From Bacteroidota bacterium (lineage in GTDB: Bacteria > Bacteroidota > JABWAT01), in assembly GCA_013360915.1 (NCBI GenBank), contig JABWAT010000007.1:62001-126000 (forward strand): a DNA stretch of 64,000 bases. Direction: 5' to 3'. The translations under genes were made by a program, and so were the position numbers. Positions 55,257-63,574 of this stretch are shown piece by piece. Below the pieces are notes generated by a model, which worked only from the letters and a program-made list of their open reading frames with translations, was not told where the DNA came from and made no database searches. The stretch's first letter is position 1. Every line of letters begins with the position of its first letter.

Positions 55257-56605
55257 AACTCAATGATGAAATCCAATTGTGGCTTAGCCGGATTGCCGAC
55301 AGAAGCAACCTCTCCCCGGAGGATATGGAAGAACTGGAAAGTCACCTGATGGATTCGATCGACCATTTGAAAGCATCAGGGTTGAGAGAAGATGAAGCCT
55401 TTTTGATTGCGGTCAGGCGTTTAGGAAGCGAAAACGAACTGATTTCGGAGTGGTCCGATTCGTTCGCAACAAAAATCTGGAAAAATCTGGGTAAACCAGA
55501 TACCCCACCTGATCAGGATATCATCAAACGGGAAAATTACCTGACTGCGGCCATGTACCTCCTGATTGCATTGGCCTCCTTGTTGCCATCCTTCATTGGC
55601 GAGGGGATGAACGATCCCCGGTTGCTGTATCCTCTGAATGTGTCGATGATGGTGGTGCCTTTCATTGCATTGTTCTATTTAGGTCGGAATCAAATCAGAA
55701 AGCAATCATCGGTTCCCGGTTGGTGGATGGTGCTTCTGTTCATGTTGCTTCCCCTGATCGTCAATACCTATCCATTCAAACAGAATGGCCAAACCCTGAT
55801 TCTGACCCTGATTCACATTCCGGTTGCTGTCTGGATGTTACTGGCGTTTTTCCGATCCGATTCGCTGCGCATGAGTGTGGAAAGCCGGCTTGATTTTATC
55901 CGGTTCAGCGGGGAAACACTGGTATATTCGGTTTTAGTGGGACTTTGCACGGTGGTACTGACTGCCTTTACCATTGGTCTGTTCAACCTGTTTTTCGATC
56001 ACCTCGAAAAGTGGTTCGAATCCTGGGTGTTTCCCCTGATTCTGACGGGGACTTTGTTCACAGGTGTCCTGCTGGTCGAACGCAAGCGCTCTCTGGTGGA
56101 AAACTTTGCTCCTGTCCTGGCTCGTATTGTTGCGCCGGTTTTACTGGTGGTCCTGACCGTCTTTGCGCTGCTGGTGATTCCGAACATGTCTGACCTGCTC
56201 ATCGACCGGGAGGTTCTGATTACCATGGATGCCATGCTGCTGGGCGTCATTTTGGTGACGGTTTATTCGGTGAGTACCCAATCTGATCTGACTCCCAACC
56301 GGTTTGACAATTGGGTCAATCTGTCCCTGGTTGCTGTTGCGATGGTCATCAACACCATTGCCATGGGTGCCATGGTCAGCCGGATTTCTGAATTTGGTTT
56401 GTCGCCAAATAAACTTACCGCTCTGGGTGCCAATATCCTTCTGGTCGGGAACCTGGTCATTCTTCTGGTTTACTTCACCAGACAAATCAGAGGCAAAGGG
56501 TCCGCTACTGCTTCGCTTTCGATGCAAAGCTGGTATCTGGTGGTCTATTTTCTCTGGATGCTCATCGTTGGGCTGGGTTTTCCGGTTTTTTTCGGATTTG
56601 AATAA
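55253..56605 (+). CDS. Membrane protein with permease-prefix/HAAS domain, partner of PadR
   Basis: About 450 residues starting at the ATG at 55253 inside the PadR stop. A longer in-frame reading from 55109 overlaps padR and is rejected. A cytosolic N-domain (about 1-90; LSPEDMEELESHLMDSIDHLKASGLREDEAFLIAVRRLG) resembles the HAAS or permease-prefix domain often paired with PadR. It is followed by about ten membrane helices from residue 100. No transporter motif is clear. PadR probably controls it, and it may help signal or respond to envelope stress. Confidence 0.82.
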   Translation: MKLNDEIQLWLSRIADRSNLSPEDMEELESHLMDSIDHLKASGLREDEAFLIAVRRLGSENELISEWSDSFATKIWKNLGKPDTPPDQDIIKRENYLTAAMYLLIALASLLPSFIGEGMNDPRLLYPLNVSMMVVPFIALFYLGRNQIRKQSSVPGWWMVLLFMLLPLIVNTYPFKQNGQTLILTLIHIPVAVWMLLAFFRSDSLRMSVESRLDFIRFSGETLVYSVLVGLCTVVLTAFTIGLFNLFFDHLEKWFESWVFPLILTGTLFTGVLLVERKRSLVENFAPVLARIVAPVLLVVLTVFALLVIPNMSDLLIDREVLITMDAMLLGVILVTVYSVSTQSDLTPNRFDNWVNLSLVAVAMVINTIAMGAMVSRISEFGLSPNKLTALGANILLVGNLVILLVYFTRQIRGKGSATASLSMQSWYLVVYFLWMLIVGLGFPVFFGFE

Positions 56606-56657
56606 TACCCGCCGATCGCCTGTTCAGGAAGCCAACCAGACTTAAATCATTCTCAGA

Positions 56658-56671
56658 GAAACCCGGGTTTC
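56658..56671. promoter_or_regulatory. 14-bp perfect palindrome GAAACCCGGGTTTC
   Basis: A perfect 14-base palindrome in the 236-bp gap between the PadR-linked gene and ahcY (convergent ends). It could be a terminator stem without a loop or a protein site. No partner is evident. Confidence 0.3.
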
Positions 56672-56769
56672 AGAATTGCATGTATGGCGATTGCCGGATT
56701 CCCATTTACCAGATCGGTTGGTGGTTGGTATGAGACAGGCAGACATCCGGGAAGGGTTGGCCTGAAAAC

Positions 56770-56798
56770 ACAAACGCCCCTCGGTGAGGGGCGTTTGT
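56770..56798 (-). terminator. Terminator after ahcY
   Basis: Thirteen-base perfect arms ACAAACGCCCCTC and GAGGGGCGTTTGT with a 3-base loop lie 44 bases past the ahcY stop. On the minus strand the stem is followed by TGTTTTC, a short T-rich tract. It may also end the convergent PadR transcript. Confidence 0.8.
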
Positions 56799-56841
56799 AA
56801 CCAAATGGCCGGAAAACCATCCGGCAGATGAGGAGAGATCC

Positions 56842-58158
56842 TTAATACCGGTAATAATCCGGTTTGAAGGGACCTTCAACCGGCACACCGATGTAATCGG
56901 CCTGATCTTTCGAGAGGGTTTCGAGTTCCACGCCGAGTTTTTCGAGGTGAAGACGGGCCACCATTTCATCGAGATGCTTGGGAAGGGTGTACACCTTGTT
57001 CTCGTACCGGTCTGAATGATTCCAGAGTTCGAGCTGAGCCAGGGTCTGGTTGGTGAAGGAGTTGCTCATCACGAAGGATGGGTGGCCGGTTGCACAGCCG
57101 AGATTCACCAGTCGACCTTCGGCCAGGACAATGATTTCGCGTCCGTCCTTAAACCGGTACAGATCCACCTGCGGTTTTACGGTAATTTTTTCCGCTCCGG
57201 ATTTTTCATTCAACCAGGCCATGTCTATTTCAATATCAAAATGTCCGATGTTGCAAACAACAGCCTTATCCTTCATTTTCCTGAAGTGTTCAGGTTTTAC
57301 AATGTCCTTGTTTCCGGTTGCAGTTACGATGATGTCTGCTTCGACCACGGCCTTATCCATGGTCTTCACTTCATAGCCTTCCATGGCGGCCTGAAGCGCA
57401 CAGATCGGATCGATTTCGGTGACAATCACACGTACACCGGCACTGCTGAGCGAATCGGCAGAACCCTTACCCACGTCACCGAATCCGGCAACCACGGCTA
57501 CTTTTCCTGCCAGCATCAGATCGGTGGCCCGGCGGATGGCATCGACGAGTGATTCACGGCAACCGTACTTGTTGTCAAACTTCGATTTGGTCACCGAGTC
57601 GTTCACGTTGATGGCCGGCATGGGGAGGGTACCATTTTTCATGCGCTCATACAAACGATGAACACCGGTGGTGGTTTCTTCTGAAAGACCTTTGATACCG
57701 GCGATCAGTTCGGGATACTTATCGAAGACCATGTTGGTAAGATCTCCGCCATCATCCAGAATCATGTTCAGAGGCTGTCCGTCAGGGAAGAACAGCGTTT
57801 GTTCGATGCACCAGTCGAATTCTTCTGCATTCATCCCTTTCCAGGCATAAACGGGAATACCGGCAGCAGCGATGGCAGCGGCAGCGTGGTCCTGTGTGGA
57901 AAAAATATTGCAGGAAGACCAGGTCACATCGGCACCCAATTCCTTCAGCGTTTCAATCAGAACGGCGGTCTGAATGGTCATGTGCAGACAGCCTGCAATG
58001 CGGGCACCTTTTAATGGCTTTTGCTGCCCGTATTTTTTCCGAAGTGCCATCAGTCCGGGCATTTCGGCTTCTGCCAGCCGGATTTCCTTCCGGCCCCAGT
58101 CGGCGAGACTCATGTCGGCGACTTTATAAGGCAGTTTTTTAACTTCAGTCGTAATCAT
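56842..58158 (-). CDS. ahcY: Adenosylhomocysteinase
   Basis: A 438-residue NAD-dependent enzyme that cleaves S-adenosylhomocysteine to homocysteine and adenosine. Substrate residues include [33 protein letters not shown], and [16 protein letters not shown]. The NAD fold is [16 protein letters not shown], and the C-terminus is the dimer tail (KPDYYRY). Adenosine deaminase near 46 kb could remove the adenosine product, and metK next door makes S-adenosylmethionine, so the window holds much of the cycle. The upstream gap of about 286 bases has a REP-like stem-loop and the metK terminator; no SAM or SAH riboswitch is recognised. Confidence 0.97.
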   Translation of the reverse strand: MITTEVKKLPYKVADMSLADWGRKEIRLAEAEMPGLMALRKKYGQQKPLKGARIAGCLHMTIQTAVLIETLKELGADVTWSSCNIFSTQDHAAAAIAAAGIPVYAWKGMNAEEFDWCIEQTLFFPDGQPLNMILDDGGDLTNMVFDKYPELIAGIKGLSEETTTGVHRLYERMKNGTLPMPAINVNDSVTKSKFDNKYGCRESLVDAIRRATDLMLAGKVAVVAGFGDVGKGSADSLSSAGVRVIVTEIDPICALQAAMEGYEVKTMDKAVVEADIIVTATGNKDIVKPEHFRKMKDKAVVCNIGHFDIEIDMAWLNEKSGAEKITVKPQVDLYRFKDGREIIVLAEGRLVNLGCATGHPSFVMSNSFTNQTLAQLELWNHSDRYENKVYTLPKHLDEMVARLHLEKLGVELETLSKDQADYIGVPVEGPFKPDYYRY

Positions 58159-58214
58159 TCTTGTTTCCTATGTGTTTTTTGTAAATCGAAAAGGTAGCAG
58201 GAGTCAGGCCCTTC

Positions 58215-58256
58215 GGTCCCAGTCATTGAGCGACCCCTCGACTCCGCTCAGGGACC
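58215..58256. repeat. REP-like intergenic stem-loop
   Basis: GGTCCC (58215-58220) and TGAGCG (58227-58232) pair with CGCTCA (58245-58250) and GGGACC (58251-58256), leaving a 6-base bulge and a 12-base loop. The right half contains CCCTCGACTCCGCTCAGGGA, close to a dispersed intergenic repeat (CTGAGCGGAGTCGA) that I recall from several bacterial phyla. Confidence 0.55.
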
Positions 58257-58352
58257 AAGTCGAAATGCAGGGTCCGGGTGTCGGGAGATGGGTTTTTTCG
58301 ATCACTGTTCTCTTGTTTTTCTTTTAACTTTTAACCCTTAACTCTTAACTGG

Positions 58353-58393
58353 AAAAACCCGGGCATTTCAAGAGCCTCAATGTCCGGGTTTTT
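58353..58393 (-). terminator. Terminator after metK
   Basis: AAAAACCCGGGCATT (58353-58367) and AATGTCCGGGTTTTT (58379-58393) pair along 15 bases with one mismatch around an 11-base loop. The outer A and T tracts make it work in both directions. It lies about 50 bases past the metK stop. Confidence 0.85.
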
Positions 58394-58444
58394 CTAAATA
58401 CCACTCGTCACTCGTCCTAACGGATTGTTGCCCGCAGAAAATTC

Positions 58445-59587
58445 CTACTTGATGGCCTTTTTAAGGTCGTCGGCCAGATTGGTCTTTTCCCAGGTGAACG
58501 AGTCATCCGTCCGGCCGAAGTGACCATAGGAGGCCGTTTTCAGATACCGTGGCTTGAGAAGATCGAGGCGGGTGATGATTCCCCGGGGAGTCATGTCGAA
58601 CACCTCGTTGACTGCTGCCGCGATTTTTGAATCAGGAATCACCCCGGTTCCGAAAGTTTCCACAAGGATGGATACCGGCTGAGCCACACCGATGGCGTAG
58701 GCCACCTGAACCTGGCATTCCGCAGCCAGACCAGCTGCCACAACGGTTTTAGCAATCTGACGGGCTGCATACGCTGCACTGCGATCCACCTTGGAAGGAT
58801 CCTTACCAGAGAAAGCACCGCCGCCATGGGCTGCACGTCCGCCGTAGGTATCCACAATGATCTTACGGCCGGTCAGACCAGAATCACCATGCGGACCCCC
58901 GATTTCGAAACGGCCGGTCGGATTGACGTGATAAATGGTTTTTTCATCGAGCAGGTCGGCCGGGAATACCTTTTTCACCACGTTTTCGATCACATCTTCA
59001 CGGATCTGCTTCTGAGAAACATCCCCATCATGCTGGGTCGAAACCACCACGGTGTGAATCCGCTTGATCTTGCCGCGTTCGGCATATTCCACCGTCACCT
59101 GTGATTTTGAATCGGGACGCAGGTAATTCATCACCGCTTCATTTTTGCGGATGTGGGCCAGACGTTCAACCAGTTTATGGGCATAGAAAATCGGGGCTGG
59201 CATGAGCACATCGGTTTCATTGCTGGCATAACCGAACATCATTCCCTGATCACCGGCACCGCCGGTATCGACACCCATGGCAATGTCGGGTGACTGCTGA
59301 TGGATGGCATTCAGAATCCCGCAGGAATCGGCTTCGAATTTGTATTCGGCCTGGGTATAACCAATGCGTTTAATGGTTTTCCGGACGACATCCTGAAAAT
59401 CCACATAAGTTTTGGTGGTGACTTCACCGGCGATGACCACCAGACCGGTGGTTACGAGGGTTTCGACTGCAACCCGTGAAGTCGGGTCGCCTTTGAGCAT
59501 TTCATCCAGGATTGCGTCAGAAATCTGGTCCGCAACTTTATCGGGATGGCCTTCCGAAACAGATTCGGATGTAAACAGGAAAGACAT
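58445..59587 (-). CDS. metK: S-adenosylmethionine synthetase
   Basis: A 380-residue enzyme, normal length, that makes S-adenosylmethionine from methionine and ATP. Signatures are [21 protein letters not shown] (methionine and ATP site), [12 protein letters not shown] and [22 protein letters not shown] (P-loop-like). It follows the sugar nucleotidyltransferase gene by 32 bases and ends at a strong hairpin terminator. Linked to ahcY downstream on the same strand but separated by the terminator and a repeat. Confidence 0.98.
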   Translation of the reverse strand: MSFLFTSESVSEGHPDKVADQISDAILDEMLKGDPTSRVAVETLVTTGLVVIAGEVTTKTYVDFQDVVRKTIKRIGYTQAEYKFEADSCGILNAIHQQSPDIAMGVDTGGAGDQGMMFGYASNETDVLMPAPIFYAHKLVERLAHIRKNEAVMNYLRPDSKSQVTVEYAERGKIKRIHTVVVSTQHDGDVSQKQIREDVIENVVKKVFPADLLDEKTIYHVNPTGRFEIGGPHGDSGLTGRKIIVDTYGGRAAHGGGAFSGKDPSKVDRSAAYAARQIAKTVVAAGLAAECQVQVAYAIGVAQPVSILVETFGTGVIPDSKIAAAVNEVFDMTPRGIITRLDLLKPRYLKTASYGHFGRTDDSFTWEKTNLADDLKKAIK

Positions 59588-59619
59588 GAATCAATGATCT
59601 CCGTGATTTAGATGTTTGT

Positions 59620-60597
59620 TTATTTGAAATCGAGTTCGGTCATATCGCCCACATTGACCCGGCGGAATCGGCCTGCGATGTGTGCACCATTACCAACGAT
59701 GGATTCCTCGAGCATCGAGGCATCTACCTTCGCTTCGGAACCGATAATGGAATTGCGAACAATGGAATTTTTAATGATGGCATTTTCCCCAATGGAGGCG
59801 TTGGGGCCCACCACCGAATTGGAAATTTTTGCGGATGGATGAATAAAGACCGGCGAATTGATCACCACCCCGGGCATCGAGACCTGCTGTGCTTTCATAG
59901 CCAGCAAAACCTGATTGGTGTGCAGCAGGGTTTCTGGCTTTCCGCAATCGTACCAGCCTTCCACGTTGAAGGTCGTGAATTTCTCGCCTTTTTCGATCAT
60001 CCGCTGAAGGGCATCGGTGAGCTGATATTCATTTTTCGTGCGGATGTTGTTGTCAATGAGGTAATTCAGACTTTCCTTCAGGTGGGAGGGATTGGTGATA
60101 TAGTACAATCCGACCATGGCCAGATGAGAAGTGGGATGTTCCGGTTTCTCGATCAGTTTTCTGATGAGCCCGTTTTCAACCTCGGCCACACCAAACCGGC
60201 GGGGATCCTCGACGTATTTCACGCCGAGCGATGACATTTTCTCACTGAATACCTTCTTAAGATCGACATCAAAAATGGTGTCTCCCAGAATGATAAAAAT
60301 CGGTTCTGTGTCGGAAAACGTACGCTGAGCCACCCAGATGGAATGACCAAGACCAAGAAGCTCGGGCTGTTCGACGAAATCGATGGGGATTTTGTAGTTC
60401 TTACGCAGATAATTTTCGATCACATCACCCATGTAACCGATGATCACCGTTGCTTCGGTAATGCCATCATCGATCAGTTTGTCGAAAATATGGCCGATGA
60501 TGGGTTTCCCGGCCACGCTGAGCATGACTTTGGGAAGGGTGTAGGTGTGTGGTCTCAGGCGGCTGCCCATGCCGGCAACCGGTATAATGGCTTTCAT
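59620..60597 (-). CDS. Sugar-phosphate nucleotidyltransferase with left-handed beta-helix
   Basis: A 325-residue enzyme. The N-terminal nucleotidyltransferase domain has the activator/phosphate loop IIPVAGMGSRLRPHT, KVMLSVAGKPII, and an Asp in ILGDTIFDVDL. EGWYDCGKPETLLHTN is the pattern of glucose-1-phosphate thymidylyl- or uridylyl-transferases. From about residue 245 hexapeptide-type repeats (IHPSAKISNSVVGPNASIGENAII) form a beta-helix. It makes an NDP-sugar, probably for the surface glycan made by the glycosyltransferase block. The sugar and nucleotide are not certain. It lies 44 bases after the aldehyde dehydrogenase gene. Confidence 0.88.
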   Translation of the reverse strand: MKAIIPVAGMGSRLRPHTYTLPKVMLSVAGKPIIGHIFDKLIDDGITEATVIIGYMGDVIENYLRKNYKIPIDFVEQPELLGLGHSIWVAQRTFSDTEPIFIILGDTIFDVDLKKVFSEKMSSLGVKYVEDPRRFGVAEVENGLIRKLIEKPEHPTSHLAMVGLYYITNPSHLKESLNYLIDNNIRTKNEYQLTDALQRMIEKGEKFTTFNVEGWYDCGKPETLLHTNQVLLAMKAQQVSMPGVVINSPVFIHPSAKISNSVVGPNASIGENAIIKNSIVRNSIIGSEAKVDASMLEESIVGNGAHIAGRFRRVNVGDMTELDFK

Positions 60598-60641
60598 AGA
60601 TCCCCGATGGTTTGATGGTGGTTAATGGTCATTCGGTCTGG

Positions 60642-62306
60642 TCAGGATTTCGAATATTTTTTGATCAGCTGATCGATGGCATCCGGGGTCAGAGAAGATC
60701 CCGTCTGAGTTGGCTCTTTTACAAGCCTGGTGGCAGGTTCGGCAGGGACTGGTCTGACTGCCGGAGCAGGGTCAGGTGTTGGTCTGACCGACGGATTGCC
60801 CGCCTTCTGGCGCAACCGTTCCTCGATGGTATCGATCCAGGAAGTGCCCGCAGGTTTCTCTGAATACGTTTTTGGAATATAGGGTTTTACCACCGGTTCC
60901 TTTTTGCCGGTTTTCGCTGGTTGTTCAGCCGGTGCTTTTCCAAGCCAGTCGGCATGAAAAGGACGGGTTTCAAAAGCCACCCGTTTGATGTTCAGTAAAT
61001 GAATCGGAGTGATGTTATCGGCGGTGATGCTTCCGCCCCAGGTTCCGCAACCCAGCGTCAGGGCAGGAGCAAGGTTGGTGGTATATCCCACGGCACCCAG
61101 GGAAGAAACGGAATTCACCACAATCCGCATGGCGGGTTTCTTCAGGGCAAATTCGGTGATGACTTTCTCATCGCTTGCATGAAGCGACATGGTGTGACCA
61201 ATTCCGCCAAACTGAAGAATCTCGATGCAACGTTTGCATCCTTCCTGCCATCCATTTACCGTGAACAGACTCAGGATGGGTGACAATGTTTCCATGGAAA
61301 GCGGATCCTGTTTCCCCACCGATTGAATTTCGGCTACCAGCACGCGGGTGTCGGCCGGAACGGTAATTCCGGCCAGTTGTGCAATCCGGGTGGCCGGCTG
61401 ACCCACGATATCGGCATTGAGTTTGCCACCGGGAACGGCAAGGCGCTCCAGTTTTTTGGTATCCTCTGCAGATAAAAAGGCGGCTTTGTAGCGGGTAAGG
61501 GATTCGAGCACTTTGGCTTTCACCGGTTCATCCACAATAATAGAACGTTCGGTGCTGCACAGCGTTCCGTTATCGAAACAGCAGGAGGACACAATATCGC
61601 GCACAGCTTTATCCACATCGGCGGTACGGTCCACATAAGCAGGCACGTTACCTGACCCAACCCCATAAGCCGGTTTTCCGGTGGATTGGGCAGCCCGGAC
61701 CATGGCACTCGAGCCGGTTGCCAGAATGACACTGGTGAGCTTGTGTTTCATGAGTTCGTCGGTTCCATCAATGGATACCTCGGTCATGCAATGGATCAGG
61801 CCTTTGGGGGCGCCGGCTTTCTCGGCGGCCTCCCGGACGACCCGGGCAGCCTCTGCGGTGCACTGAATGGCTCTTGGATGAGGCGACATCACAATACTGT
61901 TGCGCGATTTAACGGCAATAATGGCTTTATACATGGCTGTGGATGTCGGATTGGTGGTGGGAATCAGGGCTGCGATCACGCCCATGGGTTCGGCAATTTC
62001 CCACAGTGATCCATCGGGAGATTTGTGAATGACCCCGACGGTTTTCATGTCACGGATGTAGTCATAAATCACCCGTGAGCCGAACTTGTTTTTAAGGATT
62101 TTATCCTCGTACCGGCCCATGCCGGTATTGTCCACGGCTAAACGGGCGAGCCGTTCCGATTCACGCTCACCAGCTTCGGCCATGGCTTTGACAATCCGGT
62201 CGATCTGCTCCTGAGAAAATTCCTTTAATTCTGCCTGTGCCGTTGCAGCCGCCTGAAGAAAATCGCGAGCTTGCTGGATGGATCTGAGATCCGGACTGAG
62301 TTCCAT
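60642..62306 (-). CDS. CoA-acylating aldehyde dehydrogenase (EutE/PduP/AdhE-N type) with long C-terminal tail
   Basis: A 554-residue protein. Residues 1-440 are an acylating aldehyde dehydrogenase that makes acyl-CoA from an aldehyde with NAD and CoA, or the reverse. IPTTNPTSTAMYKAI and GSGNVPAYVDRTAD mark the nucleotide site, and the catalytic Cys lies in FDNGTLCSTERSI. The remaining ~110 residues are not needed for catalysis: a helix (SWIDTIEERLRQKAG), a Pro/Ala-rich linker and a final amphipathic helix (SLTPDAIDQLIKKYSK). That is the layout of bacterial microcompartment encapsulation peptides. No shell-protein gene is in the window. Confidence 0.88.
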   Translation of the reverse strand: MELSPDLRSIQQARDFLQAAATAQAELKEFSQEQIDRIVKAMAEAGERESERLARLAVDNTGMGRYEDKILKNKFGSRVIYDYIRDMKTVGVIHKSPDGSLWEIAEPMGVIAALIPTTNPTSTAMYKAIIAVKSRNSIVMSPHPRAIQCTAEAARVVREAAEKAGAPKGLIHCMTEVSIDGTDELMKHKLTSVILATGSSAMVRAAQSTGKPAYGVGSGNVPAYVDRTADVDKAVRDIVSSCCFDNGTLCSTERSIIVDEPVKAKVLESLTRYKAAFLSAEDTKKLERLAVPGGKLNADIVGQPATRIAQLAGITVPADTRVLVAEIQSVGKQDPLSMETLSPILSLFTVNGWQEGCKRCIEILQFGGIGHTMSLHASDEKVITEFALKKPAMRIVVNSVSSLGAVGYTTNLAPALTLGCGTWGGSITADNITPIHLLNIKRVAFETRPFHADWLGKAPAEQPAKTGKKEPVVKPYIPKTYSEKPAGTSWIDTIEERLRQKAGNPSVRPTPDPAPAVRPVPAEPATRLVKEPTQTGSSLTPDAIDQLIKKYSKS

Positions 62307-62320
62307 GAGAGGGTTCCCGG

Positions 62321-62743
62321 TTATTCGGCCCAGGTGCTGAGGCCGGTTTGTGATTCAAACACCCGTTTCAGACTGCCATTTTCAAACACATCTATAAACA
62401 CTTCCACCGAAAAGGCCTTGTTGCCCTTTACCAGACCGCCACCCATGACCTTGTGCTCCGGGTCGGCGATGGTGATTTTTCCGGTGACTTCGGTCAGTCC
62501 GCTTTTTTCTGAAATGTCGCCTGTCAGGTTAATCAGTTCCACTGGTTTATTCACCCGGAGCGTTGTCAGTTCCTTTTCGACCTGATGGAAGAAACCCATG
62601 GTGGCCGATTTGAGCATGCCCGACCCTTTGAACCGGGCGGCGGTAACCTGGTTTTCGTTGGCCCAGGCCAGTAGACTTTCCAGAATATCCTTGTCTGACC
62701 GGATGACCAGCCGGTAAACGCCGGCGATCTGCAATTGACTCAA
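62321..62743 (-). CDS. PPC/DUF296-domain protein
   Basis: About 140 residues if it starts at the TTG at 62743, which has GCAGG about 8 bases upstream. Another in-frame TTG at 62809 overlaps the transporter stop and adds a non-family leader. The PPC (DUF296) fold is seen in YRLVIRSDKDILESLLAWANEN, VTAARFKGSGML, KPVELINLTGDIS and HKVMGGGLVKGN. In bacteria these small trimeric proteins are of unknown function; in plants the domain accompanies AT-hook DNA-binding proteins. It lies 14 bases before the aldehyde dehydrogenase and 62 bases or less after the transporter. Confidence 0.82.
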   Translation of the reverse strand: MSQLQIAGVYRLVIRSDKDILESLLAWANENQVTAARFKGSGMLKSATMGFFHQVEKELTTLRVNKPVELINLTGDISEKSGLTEVTGKITIADPEHKVMGGGLVKGNKAFSVEVFIDVFENGSLKRVFESQTGLSTWAE

Positions 62744-62805
62744 GAGAGACCTGCTTTCTGTTTGGAAAAATGGTTGGTAAAGATAAGGCAGGTGGCGGCC
62801 CGCAA

Positions 62806-63567
62806 TCAATTCTGCATCAGAAGGCGGATGACGAGGGCCAGCGAGACAATGACCACGAGGGGCCGGATGAGCTTTCCGCCGGTGCGGATGGCGGTTCCGG
62901 TTCCCATTTTTGAACCCAGAAACATGAAAAGCCCCATGCAGAGTCCAAGCAGAACCAGCACTTTACCGGCCAGAAAAAATCCCGAGAGGGCGCCCAGGTT
63001 CGATCCCCAGTTGACAAACTTTCCGTTGGCTGCTGCGTGCAGGTAGTCCATTTTAAAAAAATGCAGCATGACGAAAATGAGAAAGGACCCGGTTCCAGGA
63101 CCCAGAAATCCGTCATAAAATCCGATGATCAGGGCGGAAAGCACCATGGCTGACCGGCTGAATACCAGCGTGCCGGTGTATTCTTCCTTATCCTTGTGAA
63201 ACAGAAAGTAGCCGCCAATCACCACCAGCACGAGGGCAATCAGGGTGGTCATATCGACCGGGTCGATGTGAAGCACCACGAAACAGCCCGTGAAGGAGGC
63301 CACAAAGGCAACGGGGAACATCCAGCCTTTTATCTGAGGGTAAACCAGACCATGGCGCGAATAAACGATGGAAGCCGTCATGCTGCCGAAACTGGACTGA
63401 AGCTTGTTGGTGCCAAGAGCGTAGGGTGCCGGCAAACCGGCCAGCAGGAGGGCGGGAAGCGTCAACAAGCCCGATCCGCCTGCCATGGCATCAACGTAGC
63501 CTGCCACAAACGAGACCACACAGAGGAGAATCAGTATCTCGTTGGCGGGCAGGAAAAGGATATCCAT
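62806..63567 (-). CDS. TSUP-family transporter (TauE/SafE-like)
   Basis: A 253-residue membrane protein with about eight helices. The repeat signatures are VSFVAGYVDAMAGGSGLLTLPALL near the N-terminus and IIGFYDGFLGPGTGSFLIFVML near residue 145-165. This is a different TSUP subgroup from the copy at 18.9 kb. It probably exports a sulfonate, sulfite or small organic anion; the substrate is unknown. It follows the beta-propeller gene by 7 bases and continues into the DUF296 gene. Confidence 0.9.
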   Translation of the reverse strand: MDILFLPANEILILLCVVSFVAGYVDAMAGGSGLLTLPALLLAGLPAPYALGTNKLQSSFGSMTASIVYSRHGLVYPQIKGWMFPVAFVASFTGCFVVLHIDPVDMTTLIALVLVVIGGYFLFHKDKEEYTGTLVFSRSAMVLSALIIGFYDGFLGPGTGSFLIFVMLHFFKMDYLHAAANGKFVNWGSNLGALSGFFLAGKVLVLLGLCMGLFMFLGSKMGTGTAIRTGGKLIRPLVVIVSLALVIRLLMQN

Positions 63568-63574
63568 TCAGGAC

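Noticed and set aside
58321-58350. Repeated TTAACTTTTAACCCTTAACTC-like tract
   Set aside because: A short, imperfect AT-rich run beside the terminator; too short and irregular to call an element.
58159-58444. SAM or SAH riboswitch between metK and ahcY
   Set aside because: The GC-rich fold here is a bulged stem matching a dispersed repeat; the conserved riboswitch elements are not visible and the strong stem near metK is a terminator.
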